DNA of 64,000 nucleotides from positions 558,001 to 622,000 of the forward strand of contig NZ_NPKR01000004.1 of the NCBI RefSeq assembly GCF_008329535.1, in the 5' to 3' direction. Below the pieces are notes generated by a model. The model saw nothing but the letters and a program-made list of their open reading frames with translations, did not search any database and had not been told where the DNA came from. Origin of the DNA: Mycolicibacterium sp. P1-18 (GTDB lineage: Bacteria > Actinomycetota > Actinomycetes > Mycobacteriales > Mycobacteriaceae). This document shows positions 1 through 6,746 of the stretch, piece by piece (the first letter of the stretch is position 1; each line of letters begins with the position of its first letter). The position numbers were made by a program, and so were the translations under genes.

Positions 1-879
1 TTGGAATCAGCGGTCGCGAAGCGCGCGTCGTCGGTGAGCACGCTGACGCCCGAGGAACTAGCCGTACTCCGCCGCGGGATGGAAATCGCGAAGGCTATGA
101 GCTTCCAGCCCGACGTGGCACGAGACTTCGTGTTGCGTGCCGCGCCGCTCCTCCACGTCGACATTGCTGCGCAGGCCGACGCATGGCGGGTTGCGTACGT
201 GCCCACGAAGCTGCGCGACAACTTCGGTTCATCGCTGATGGCGCGCTACGACAGAGTGGCATTCGAGCACTCCGACGACCACCTGTACACGGCGGACCCA
301 CCTGAATTGCTCGCACCCGGCCACCCACTGGTATCAGCACTGGTCGAAGCTGTTGACCATCAGATCGGCTCCACGCTTACCCAGGGAATAATTGTGTGCG
401 ACAACCGATCTGACCACGATTACGTACTGGTGAGCGTGGTCACCCCGGCGGCGTTCGACACCCATGCCGTGTACGCCGGCGGTGATCGACACGAGGTGAG
501 CCCCGACCTGTACACCGGTCTCGAGGTCGGCTCGGTGCCAGCGGCACACGAGATCGCCGCCACTGAAGCGGCAGTGTCGGAGGTCGCCAAGAACGAGCAC
601 GCGGTTGCCGCTGTGGCGTACGTCCGGGGAACGGCGAGCGCCGCGACCGCCGAGGCCTGGCGCACCATTCGCGAACAACTTCTTGACGAACTAACCGCGA
701 CGGGCCTCAACCCGGTGCCGGCTCAGCCGGGTCAGGGCTGGGATTTCGCGACGGGGCAGGACGTGATTACCTTCTGGTCGGCTGCTCCGCCGGGCGAAAC
801 GGAACGACGTCGGGCCGAGAAGCACGTGGCTGCGAATGTCGGCGGTCAGTACCGCGTGTGGCACGGGAGTCACCACTGA
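1..879 (+). CDS. C-terminal part of a SNF2/RapA-like helicase, probably truncated by the window edge
   Basis: The frame is open from the first base (a TTG there), so the 292 residues are probably the 3' part of a longer gene. No helicase motif lies inside the window. The layout fits the C-terminal region of RapA/HepA-like SNF2 helicases of defence islands: a short segment 'YVPTKLRDNFG', then 'ARYDRVAFEH', then 'LLAPGHPLVSALVEAV' near residues 102-117, then a beta-rich stretch ending 'QYRVWHGSHH'. The 'GPGHPL'-type motif after a 'YDRVTF'-type motif is what I recall from that family. This is inference from pattern memory. The sequence upstream of base 1 would settle it: SNF2 motifs in the same frame would confirm the call. 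If the TTG is a true start, it is a hypothetical protein of unknown role. Confidence 0.5.
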   Translation: MESAVAKRASSVSTLTPEELAVLRRGMEIAKAMSFQPDVARDFVLRAAPLLHVDIAAQADAWRVAYVPTKLRDNFGSSLMARYDRVAFEHSDDHLYTADPPELLAPGHPLVSALVEAVDHQIGSTLTQGIIVCDNRSDHDYVLVSVVTPAAFDTHAVYAGGDRHEVSPDLYTGLEVGSVPAAHEIAATEAAVSEVAKNEHAVAAVAYVRGTASAATAEAWRTIREQLLDELTATGLNPVPAQPGQGWDFATGQDVITFWSAAPPGETERRRAEKHVAANVGGQYRVWHGSHH

Positions 880-1150
880 GCGCGACAGCGGGTCTCGACA
901 ACGATGCATGTTTTCGTCACGTCCTGCCGGCACCACAGATAGCGGAGCCATAGCGCCGGTGACCGCGGGACCACGGCACGACGGTGAGGGCGACGACCGC
1001 TTTGCGTGTCACCGACACAGCACGTGAGCTGCAGTACGGGTCAGTGGTCGGCCCTTTTCGTTCAGCGGCACCGCGACTCGGACGCCCGTGTTCTTGGCAT
1101 TCGGCTGCAATCGCAGCAGACTCCTATCGGAAACGAATGGAGCGATACCG

Positions 1151-1894
1151 ATGGTCAGGATCGACAGCGGTGCTATCGAGCTACGCCATGTGCTCACAGC
1201 AATTGCCGAATACGACCGGCTCGGCGCAGACGCGTTCATGGAGCGGTACCGGTTCGGGAGAGCACGTACGGTGTTCCTCACCTACAGCGGCCGCACGTAC
1301 CAGGCAAAGGCGATCGTCGGCGTCGCCAACGGTTACGCGACCGGTATCTTCGTCACCGGCGGAGACCCCGACTACAAAGCCGGACATGCGCAGTCGGTGC
1401 TACGTCGTCTCGGCATGGACGTCATTGCCGAACCGACTCGATCGGAGATGCGGCGTGCGCCCGACGTCACAAGCGTGCTGGCTGTGCCCATCGAGGCGAA
1501 CGAAGTCGAAACGTTCGCCGTGCAGTCGAGGATGGACGTTCAGGAGCGGGAACGCAGCGAGGGGCGCATCGTTACCGCCTACGCCAATTACCTACGGGCA
1601 CTTGGGCACTCGGTGTGTCGACATCGCATCACAGTGAGCGACGGGGTGCTCATCACCGACCTTTACGACGAGACTACGGACGAGCTGGTTGAAGCGAAGT
1701 CGTCCACCGATCGCGGCACCATCAGGCTCGCGCTCGGCCAGATCCTCGACTACGCGCGGTACATCCAGCCCGCCTCGACAGCCATCCTGTTGCCGCAGCG
1801 GCCGAGCGTGGATCTATGCACGCTGATGTTGGCGAACTGCGCGGGGGTCGTCTGGCCGCATGGCCAAGTGTTCGAGCGAGCGGATCCCACCTAG
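1151..1894 (+). CDS. ScoMcrA-like head domain fused to a PD-(D/E)XK endonuclease
   Basis: The ORF is open from 1088, but ATG 1151 has a GGAG box at 1139-1142 and is the better start, giving 247 residues. Residues about 10-95 look like the N-terminal head domain of ScoMcrA, the type IV restriction enzyme of Streptomyces: 'YDRLGADAFMERYRFGRAR' followed by 'TYQAKAIVGVANG'. Residues about 130-245 form a PD-(D/E)XK nuclease-like domain with Asp170 ('LITDLYD'), Glu181 and Lys183 ('LVEAKS'), then 'GQILDYARYI' and 'AILLPQRPS'. It is much shorter than ScoMcrA and shows no HNH motif, so it is a different architecture. A role in restricting modified or foreign DNA is inferred from the domains and the island context. 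It could also be a general repair nuclease. Confidence 0.72.
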   Translation: MVRIDSGAIELRHVLTAIAEYDRLGADAFMERYRFGRARTVFLTYSGRTYQAKAIVGVANGYATGIFVTGGDPDYKAGHAQSVLRRLGMDVIAEPTRSEMRRAPDVTSVLAVPIEANEVETFAVQSRMDVQERERSEGRIVTAYANYLRALGHSVCRHRITVSDGVLITDLYDETTDELVEAKSSTDRGTIRLALGQILDYARYIQPASTAILLPQRPSVDLCTLMLANCAGVVWPHGQVFERADPT

Positions 1895-1958
1895 ATCCGC
1901 GATCACTAGGGCAGTGAGACGTTAGGCAACGGGCTTACTGGCTCTTGCCCTTCTCCAC

Positions 1959-2276
1959 GTGTCGGACCTGACTGGCACAATCGGTGACGTGAGCGACGAC
2001 AGAGCGATGGATCAACGTTTCAATGGCGAGGTCGCCGCCATCGTCCACGCTCAGCTGGCGGACCCTGAGTGCAGCGCAACGAGCCGCGAGAGCATCGCTG
2101 CCTTCGCCCGCAAGGTCGCGGACATCGCCATGCGGACTAACTCCACGTTTAGCTACGAATGGTTCTACGGCGCCTGTGGGCTCGACCCTTGGGGTGACTT
2201 AAACCCCGTTCTCGGTGCGACCCGGACCTGCACCGTCAAGTGGGATCCAGAACTGAGCGACTTCCGCACGAGTTAG
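1959..2276 (+). CDS. Hypothetical protein, about 95-105 aa
   Basis: This short ORF can start at GTG 1959 or GTG 1989 ('VSDDRAMDQ'), and the later start gives 95 residues. I recognise no family. The middle reads as an amphipathic helical segment rich in Ala and Arg ('RESIAAFARKVADIAMRTNS'), followed by an aromatic patch 'YEWFYGACGLDPWGDLNP'. There is no signal peptide or membrane segment. Its stop overlaps by four bases, tail to tail, the stop of the gene on the other strand. Codon use looks genuine for this genome, but its function is unknown. Confidence 0.5.
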   Translation: MSDLTGTIGDVSDDRAMDQRFNGEVAAIVHAQLADPECSATSRESIAAFARKVADIAMRTNSTFSYEWFYGACGLDPWGDLNPVLGATRTCTVKWDPELSDFRTS

Positions 2277-2968
2277 GACTCCTCGGCAGCCTCGCTGGGC
2301 TCCTTGCCTTTCGAACTCCACGCCACGATGTCGAGCAACCGGACGTGTGTGAGGCGCTTTCCGCCGGTCGCCTTGTCGAGTAGGGCGAACGTGTCACGTT
2401 GCGTTCTCATGTCGTGCTGCATCGCCAGCGTCATCGCGACCATGTAATCCGACCATGAACGATCCTTGTCGTGGCCAACGGGCCCTTTCTCGCCCGCGTA
2501 GCAAGCGCGAATCCATCGATCATGTAGCACGACGCTCTCGGGCCTCTTGCGATGCAATACCTTTGAGAGGGTCGTTGCCCGTACATTCCAAGGCCTTCGA
2601 GGCCCATCAAGCACCGAATACAGCGGTTTGATCATCCGCGCGACTCTGTCGGCGTCGTCGATGTCGACGAGCGGCGAGGCGAGGTCCTCATTCGCAAGCG
2701 CGCTTTCGAGATCGTCGCGAACAGCTTGAAGGTCGTAGTACGACCGGATCTTCACAGGGACATTCAGCAACCCGGGCGCCAAGAGGTCAGCGTCCGTGAG
2801 TTGTGTTGGGTCATTTCGGCCGGCCTCGAAGCAGTCGTAGGCGGGATACGCGAAAGGCTCATCTGAGGTGGTGCCGCTGGAGGTGTACTCGGCTACCCAA
2901 GACTTGGCCTTTGAGAACGGGATCGCAAAGCCACCGATACGGATATTGCCCACTTGCTGGTCGTCCAT
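2273..2968 (-). CDS. DUF6308-like protein
   Basis: The open frame extends to 3139, but the segment beyond 2968 is antisense to a decayed VOC gene, so the better start is ATG 2968 (or TTG 2971) with a GGGAGG box just upstream. The protein of about 231 residues begins 'MDDQQVGNIRIGGF'. It contains 'FEAGRNDPTQLTDADLLAPGLLN' split by a short loop, the pattern I associate with DUF6308, a family common in actinobacteria. Later segments 'TTLSKVLHRKRP' and 'VVLHDRWIRACY' are conserved-looking and polar. No catalytic role is established, and the DUF6308 label is from memory of its motif layout. It converges on the small gene to its left. Confidence 0.6.
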   Translation of the reverse strand: MDDQQVGNIRIGGFAIPFSKAKSWVAEYTSSGTTSDEPFAYPAYDCFEAGRNDPTQLTDADLLAPGLLNVPVKIRSYYDLQAVRDDLESALANEDLASPLVDIDDADRVARMIKPLYSVLDGPRRPWNVRATTLSKVLHRKRPESVVLHDRWIRACYAGEKGPVGHDKDRSWSDYMVAMTLAMQHDMRTQRDTFALLDKATGGKRLTHVRLLDIVAWSSKGKEPSEAAEES

Positions 2969-3043
2969 CAAAGCACGATATCCCTCCCCGCTTGCGTCGC
3001 CCGTCGATTCGAGGCTCACGCCTCTGTCGACCGATTTACTCCT

Positions 3044-3180
3044 AAAGTGACGTTGTTCGTCGTCGATGTTCGACAGTCTGACGCGTTCTACCGAGCCATA
3101 GGGCTTGATCTGTTCGGCACTCACGAGGACGGTGTGCACTATTACGTCGACGGCGTGATCGTCGAGACGGCTCGGCAGCT
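3044..3180 (+). pseudogene. Fragment of a VOC/glyoxalase-family protein
   Basis: The plus-strand frame here encodes 'KVTLFVVDVRQSDAFYRAIG' followed by 'LDLFGTHEDGVHYYVDG', the opening strand-helix-strand of a vicinal-oxygen-chelate (glyoxalase/bleomycin-resistance) domain. A whole VOC domain is about 120 residues. Here only about 45 remain and no proper start precedes them. The fragment lies antisense to the 5' extension of the DUF6308-like frame, which supports the shorter start for that gene. It is read as a relic. Confidence 0.6.
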
Positions 3181-3550
3181 GTGGACCGCCAGAACCAGGC
3201 CGTCAGCAGCATTTAGTTGAGTTTGCGCACTCGGGACCTTGGTGTCGGTGCAGATGCGCCCCTGGAGGTTGGAGTCGAGTTCGGGACTCCAGGGCGACGA
3301 CGGCTGCAGACGCGAGACTCCGATGGAATCGGTTAGCATCTGTCAGAGATCGCGTCATGCCGCAGGTTCGCTTCCCCGAAGCGACGGACCGAGCCGCTCA
3401 GGTGAACGACGCTCCATTCCGAGGCCGTCACCCGTGGCAAATACGGATGCAAGCGGGGCGGCGGACCGGTCGGTGAACGCCTCCAACTTGCGGCTGCAGT
3501 TCGACTCCTTCGTCCTGTGCGAATCCGCGCGCTCGGGCGGGTGCATGGGG

Positions 3551-3783
3551 ACACGACAAGTCTCCGATCCGTTCATCCTCGCCCAACTGAGAGACGTCTA
3601 CGAGATGGTCTGGGGTTACGCACCCGACACCGCCAACTTCCGTCGCAAGGTACTTGGAACGCTGGACTTCGTACGCTCCAGCCAGAAATCGCCGACTCGA
3701 CCCGCACAGGTGGACCTCCCGCTGAACTATTCACGCGAGGTGATGCCCAGTCCATCGTTCCGCCGCTAATGCGCCGCGAGTAG
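3551..3783 (+). pseudogene. Relic of a Nudix/NrtR-type protein C-terminal winged-helix domain
   Basis: One frame (about 3569-3678) encodes 'ILAQLRDVYEMVWGY' then 'DTANFRRKVLGTLDFV', the winged-helix segment that follows the Nudix domain in NrtR-like proteins. The matching tail 'PAELFTRGDAQSIVPPLMR' continues in a different frame (about 3709-3780), so a frameshift lies between them. No Nudix box is found upstream in any frame. The gene is both truncated and frameshifted. The stretch 3181-3550 between this relic and the VOC fragment holds nothing else I can support. Confidence 0.65.
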
Positions 3784-3858
3784 TAGGAGATGCCAAATCT
3801 GACTCGCTGTTGGGCGCCACAGCCCAATTCCGCCGTGACGGGCACCAATTCGTCGAGT

Positions 3859-4566
3859 TCATGCTTCAGACAGTTCGAACCTAACCCTGTAGAGCAGCCA
3901 GTCAGTCCTCACGCCGATTTTCTCGGACTGGATCTGCACGAGTTCCGCTAACTCCTCGTCGGGCTGCCCGGTGATGATAATCAGGCGCGCCCCCCGGCGC
4001 CCCTCCACGATTGCCTGCGCTTTGAGCGCTTTCATGTACTTTGCTGCTTGGGCAACGATCCCTTGGTCAGGCTCCTCGGCTTTCAACTCGATTCCAACGA
4101 GCTCGCCGGTCTTCGTGTCAACCGCGACAAGGTCGATTCTTGCGCCGGCGGTCAATCCCTCTTCATGGTCTCGGAGACGCAAGTTTTTGGTCGCGTACTT
4201 CAGGAAGTCCTTGTTCAGCCAGAGAAATCGCGACAACTGATGCTCTTCTTTGAACAGCTGACGAGTGGGCTGCAGACCCTTCATGGGCCGCTCCGCGTCG
4301 AAGAAATAGATCCGAGTCTTGGGAGTATTGGCGGGATCCAACAGGTCGGGACTGAAACCGATGCCTGCTCCTCGCAGGCGATTGCTGATTTCGTCGAGGA
4401 GTTTGGTCGAAGCGCGTTGATGGCCGGCCTCGCGGACCAGGACGCCGAGCATGCTGCTAGGCATGTGTCTCAGTAATCGAGTCGACGGCGGAGTCTGTTC
4501 GACACGGCTTTGCGCCTTCTCCACTAGCCGGTCGAGACGGTCTTCCTTCGTCAATCTAGTGGGCAA
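3859..4566 (-). CDS. NucS-like (DUF91-type) PD-(D/E)XK endonuclease
   Basis: The 235-residue protein has an N-terminal basic helical region and a C-terminal PD-(D/E)XK nuclease fold. The signature is Asp145 ('ARIDLVAVDTKTG'), Glu160-x-Lys162 ('GIELKAEEPDQG') and Gln173 ('AQAAKYMKAL'), which resembles the catalytic domain of EndoMS/NucS and DUF91 proteins. It lacks the N-terminal beta-sandwich of housekeeping NucS, so it is not a simple duplicate of the mismatch endonuclease. The ORF stands alone on the minus strand, with a featureless 260-base gap on its 5' side. A defence or repair role is inferred from the fold and neighbours. Confidence 0.68.
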   Translation of the reverse strand: MPTRLTKEDRLDRLVEKAQSRVEQTPPSTRLLRHMPSSMLGVLVREAGHQRASTKLLDEISNRLRGAGIGFSPDLLDPANTPKTRIYFFDAERPMKGLQPTRQLFKEEHQLSRFLWLNKDFLKYATKNLRLRDHEEGLTAGARIDLVAVDTKTGELVGIELKAEEPDQGIVAQAAKYMKALKAQAIVEGRRGARLIIITGQPDEELAELVQIQSEKIGVRTDWLLYRVRFELSEA

Positions 4567-4827
4567 AACACGACTCCCTCGATGCTCACAAATCGGGCAA
4601 AAAGCCTGAACCCTTCACGCGGACACAAACTCGCCGTGGTCCGTTATCCGAAGCTAGACGCCGATGATCAGGTCTGCCCGCGGTTCAAGAAAACGCATGG
4701 TGCCCGAGGCGGTTTCGTCAGATAGCTCACCGCATCGGGCGTCTCGCTCGCAAACATTCCATACTCCCCGTCGCGCTTTCCTATCCAGGCCCGCTCTCCG
4801 AGTCAGGCACTCACTCCTGCTCTGCTA

Positions 4828-6261
4828 CTAGTAATCATCAAGAAGTTCATATCGGCCCAACGCAGTAACCTCTTCGACCCACGCGCCGAAGTCTTGTTGC
4901 GACGTCACTGCACCGGATTCCACATACGCTCGGAACATTTCTTCGAGGTCAAGCACGCGGTCGTCAACGGTGTCCAGATACGCACCAACATGCTCACGAT
5001 CACGGTTACCTGAGCCCAGATCCAATAGGACGAAGTCGATCAGCGCGTCCGCGAGGCGGAGCCATTGCGTTGGGTCTGTTGCATCTCCTTCATTCATTGG
5101 AGCGAGATCGGGGATTCGATCGTGTCCCTCCAGCCCAAGGTCACCCCAGTTGTAGGTCAGCAGAACGTCTTTGCCGTCTGGCCACGCAAGAACTCCGTAT
5201 ACAGGCGAGCTGGACATCACCGACAGGCCGCCGTTCACATCGCTGATGTCCTCGTACCAGCTCGCTACGCAGCCTCCATCCCAATTGAAGGCGACGTCGT
5301 GAGCCACCGGATCTCCGCCGAGGGCCGTCGTCCAAAGCGTGATGTTCACCGCACCCGGTGCGATGACTTTCGGCAGTTGATCGGCAGGGTCCTCCTGCCA
5401 GGGATACAGATCGAGGTCGAGACCAGTTTCCGTGCGAGTCACTTGGCCGGAATCGATCCCCCGCGCTTCAAAGTCCAATGCTTGCTCGTGCGAAACACCC
5501 TTCTCGATGAAGTCGATGACATCTCGAGCGGCCAGATCGGTGCAGCGGGACCACTCCTGTGCCGTCTGCAACGGCACCTGAGCACGGATGAAGTCCACTG
5601 CGTCTGAGGTCGGCACATCCGAGGCGATCCATTCCCGCGCCTCGTCCACTGATGCGCCGGCACCGAGGAACGCTGCGGTATCCGGCGGGGACACCCCAGC
5701 TGTAACCCACTCGCGCACGGCGTCAAGATCAGTGCTTTGGTCGATCGACTCAATAGTCTGCGCGGGCGACAATCCGGCTGTGAGCCACCGCTGCGCGGTA
5801 ATTGGATCGACATCTCTGGCCAAGAACTTTGCGGCCGCCGCTGGCGGGACTTCGAGTGTGATCCAATCCTTCCAATCTGCAGGCGGAACCCCGCTGTCGG
5901 ACCACAGAAGGAGCGCATCTCTTCCTACGCCCTCATGCCGCAGTCGGACTAGTTCGTCGATCCCGATGCCGGTCTCCAACACGCGAAGAAACTCCTCTGC
6001 GCGCGGAATCCGCCAGCCCGTGGGCTGCGAGCCCCATGTGTCGAGAGCGGCGAGGACATCATCGAACCCAACGATGTCCGACAGGAAGGGTGCGATGAGC
6101 GGCAGGGTCGATGTGTTCAGCGCCGCCGACCGCCATCGATTGACGTTCTCAGGGCCCAAGCCGGCTTGCGACAAGATCTTCGACCAAGACGCAACGTTCC
6201 ATGAATCAACTCCGGCAGCTCGCCAAGCGTCATCGCTCGAGGCGCTGATCGCTTCCTCCAT
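4828..6261 (-). CDS. Helical-repeat protein with C-terminal beta-rich domain (island family R, copy 1)
   Basis: The frame is open to 6339. ATG 6261 ('MEEAISASSDDAW') is the likely start, giving 477 residues. The first about 290 residues are degenerate helical repeats of the type 'A..W..AGVSP..AA.FL', for example 'AQRWLTAGLSPAQTIE' and 'AVREWVTAGVSPPDTAAF'. From about residue 300 a distinct domain begins with 'LDLYPWQEDPADQLPKVI' and contains 'VASWYEDIS' and 'GKDVLLTYNWGDLGLEG'. The C-terminus ends 'GRYELLDDY'. The same C-terminal domain occurs in the gene at 40855-41976 and in the relic at 33299-33720. I know no named family for it. The repeats suggest a protein-binding scaffold or sensor. 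It is divergent from the AddB-AddA-SIR2 operon and could share its control region. Confidence 0.75.
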   Translation of the reverse strand: MEEAISASSDDAWRAAGVDSWNVASWSKILSQAGLGPENVNRWRSAALNTSTLPLIAPFLSDIVGFDDVLAALDTWGSQPTGWRIPRAEEFLRVLETGIGIDELVRLRHEGVGRDALLLWSDSGVPPADWKDWITLEVPPAAAAKFLARDVDPITAQRWLTAGLSPAQTIESIDQSTDLDAVREWVTAGVSPPDTAAFLGAGASVDEAREWIASDVPTSDAVDFIRAQVPLQTAQEWSRCTDLAARDVIDFIEKGVSHEQALDFEARGIDSGQVTRTETGLDLDLYPWQEDPADQLPKVIAPGAVNITLWTTALGGDPVAHDVAFNWDGGCVASWYEDISDVNGGLSVMSSSPVYGVLAWPDGKDVLLTYNWGDLGLEGHDRIPDLAPMNEGDATDPTQWLRLADALIDFVLLDLGSGNRDREHVGAYLDTVDDRVLDLEEMFRAYVESGAVTSQQDFGAWVEEVTALGRYELLDDY

Positions 6262-6664
6262 TCCAAACCCCCTTCCGTGACACGATATCGAGAGTCGGTG
6301 ACACATTCCCGCACTTTGGACGGCATGGCTAAGTGGCACACACGATCATTAGCTGCGATGCCCCCGCCTTGCACGCAAGATGCGAGCGGTCAGCGCTGAC
6401 CCTCGACCTACTGACCCGATGCCACTACGCGGTCTACGAGGCCGACGTACATCCATTCAGGGTCTGCGTCAGCGACGAAGTCGCATCACCGTGGCGATCG
6501 ACACGCTTTCGCCGCCAGCTCGCTTTGAAGTGCGAGCAGCCTGTTGTGCCTGCGTCATGCCCGAAACTCACGATCCCGAAGCAGCGATGCGTGCGCTGTT
6601 GAGCAACTAGGGCGCACGATGCCAACTGATTCGCTTTAATCGACAAGGGAGCGGCCGCAAAGCG
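6262..6664 (+). other. Intergenic region between divergent genes
   Basis: About 400 bases separate the helical-repeat gene from the AddB-like gene. It should hold both divergent promoters, but no clear -35/-10 pair, operator palindrome or RNA gene stands out. Short open frames in it have no recognisable content and no good ribosome binding site. Confidence 0.5.
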
Positions 6665-6746
6665 ATGGCTACCGAGAGGAATCAAGATCGATACGACGAC
6701 AACAGCTTACGGACGACCAGCGATCGATCACCTGGGTGCTCAACTC

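Noticed and set aside
3142..3339. Short minus frame with 'ELDSNLQG', a phrase seen in false ORFs opposite tRNA genes
   Set aside because: I looked for a tRNA with acceptor stem and T-loop around 3240-3300, but no cloverleaf could be built, so neither a gene nor an attachment site is claimed.
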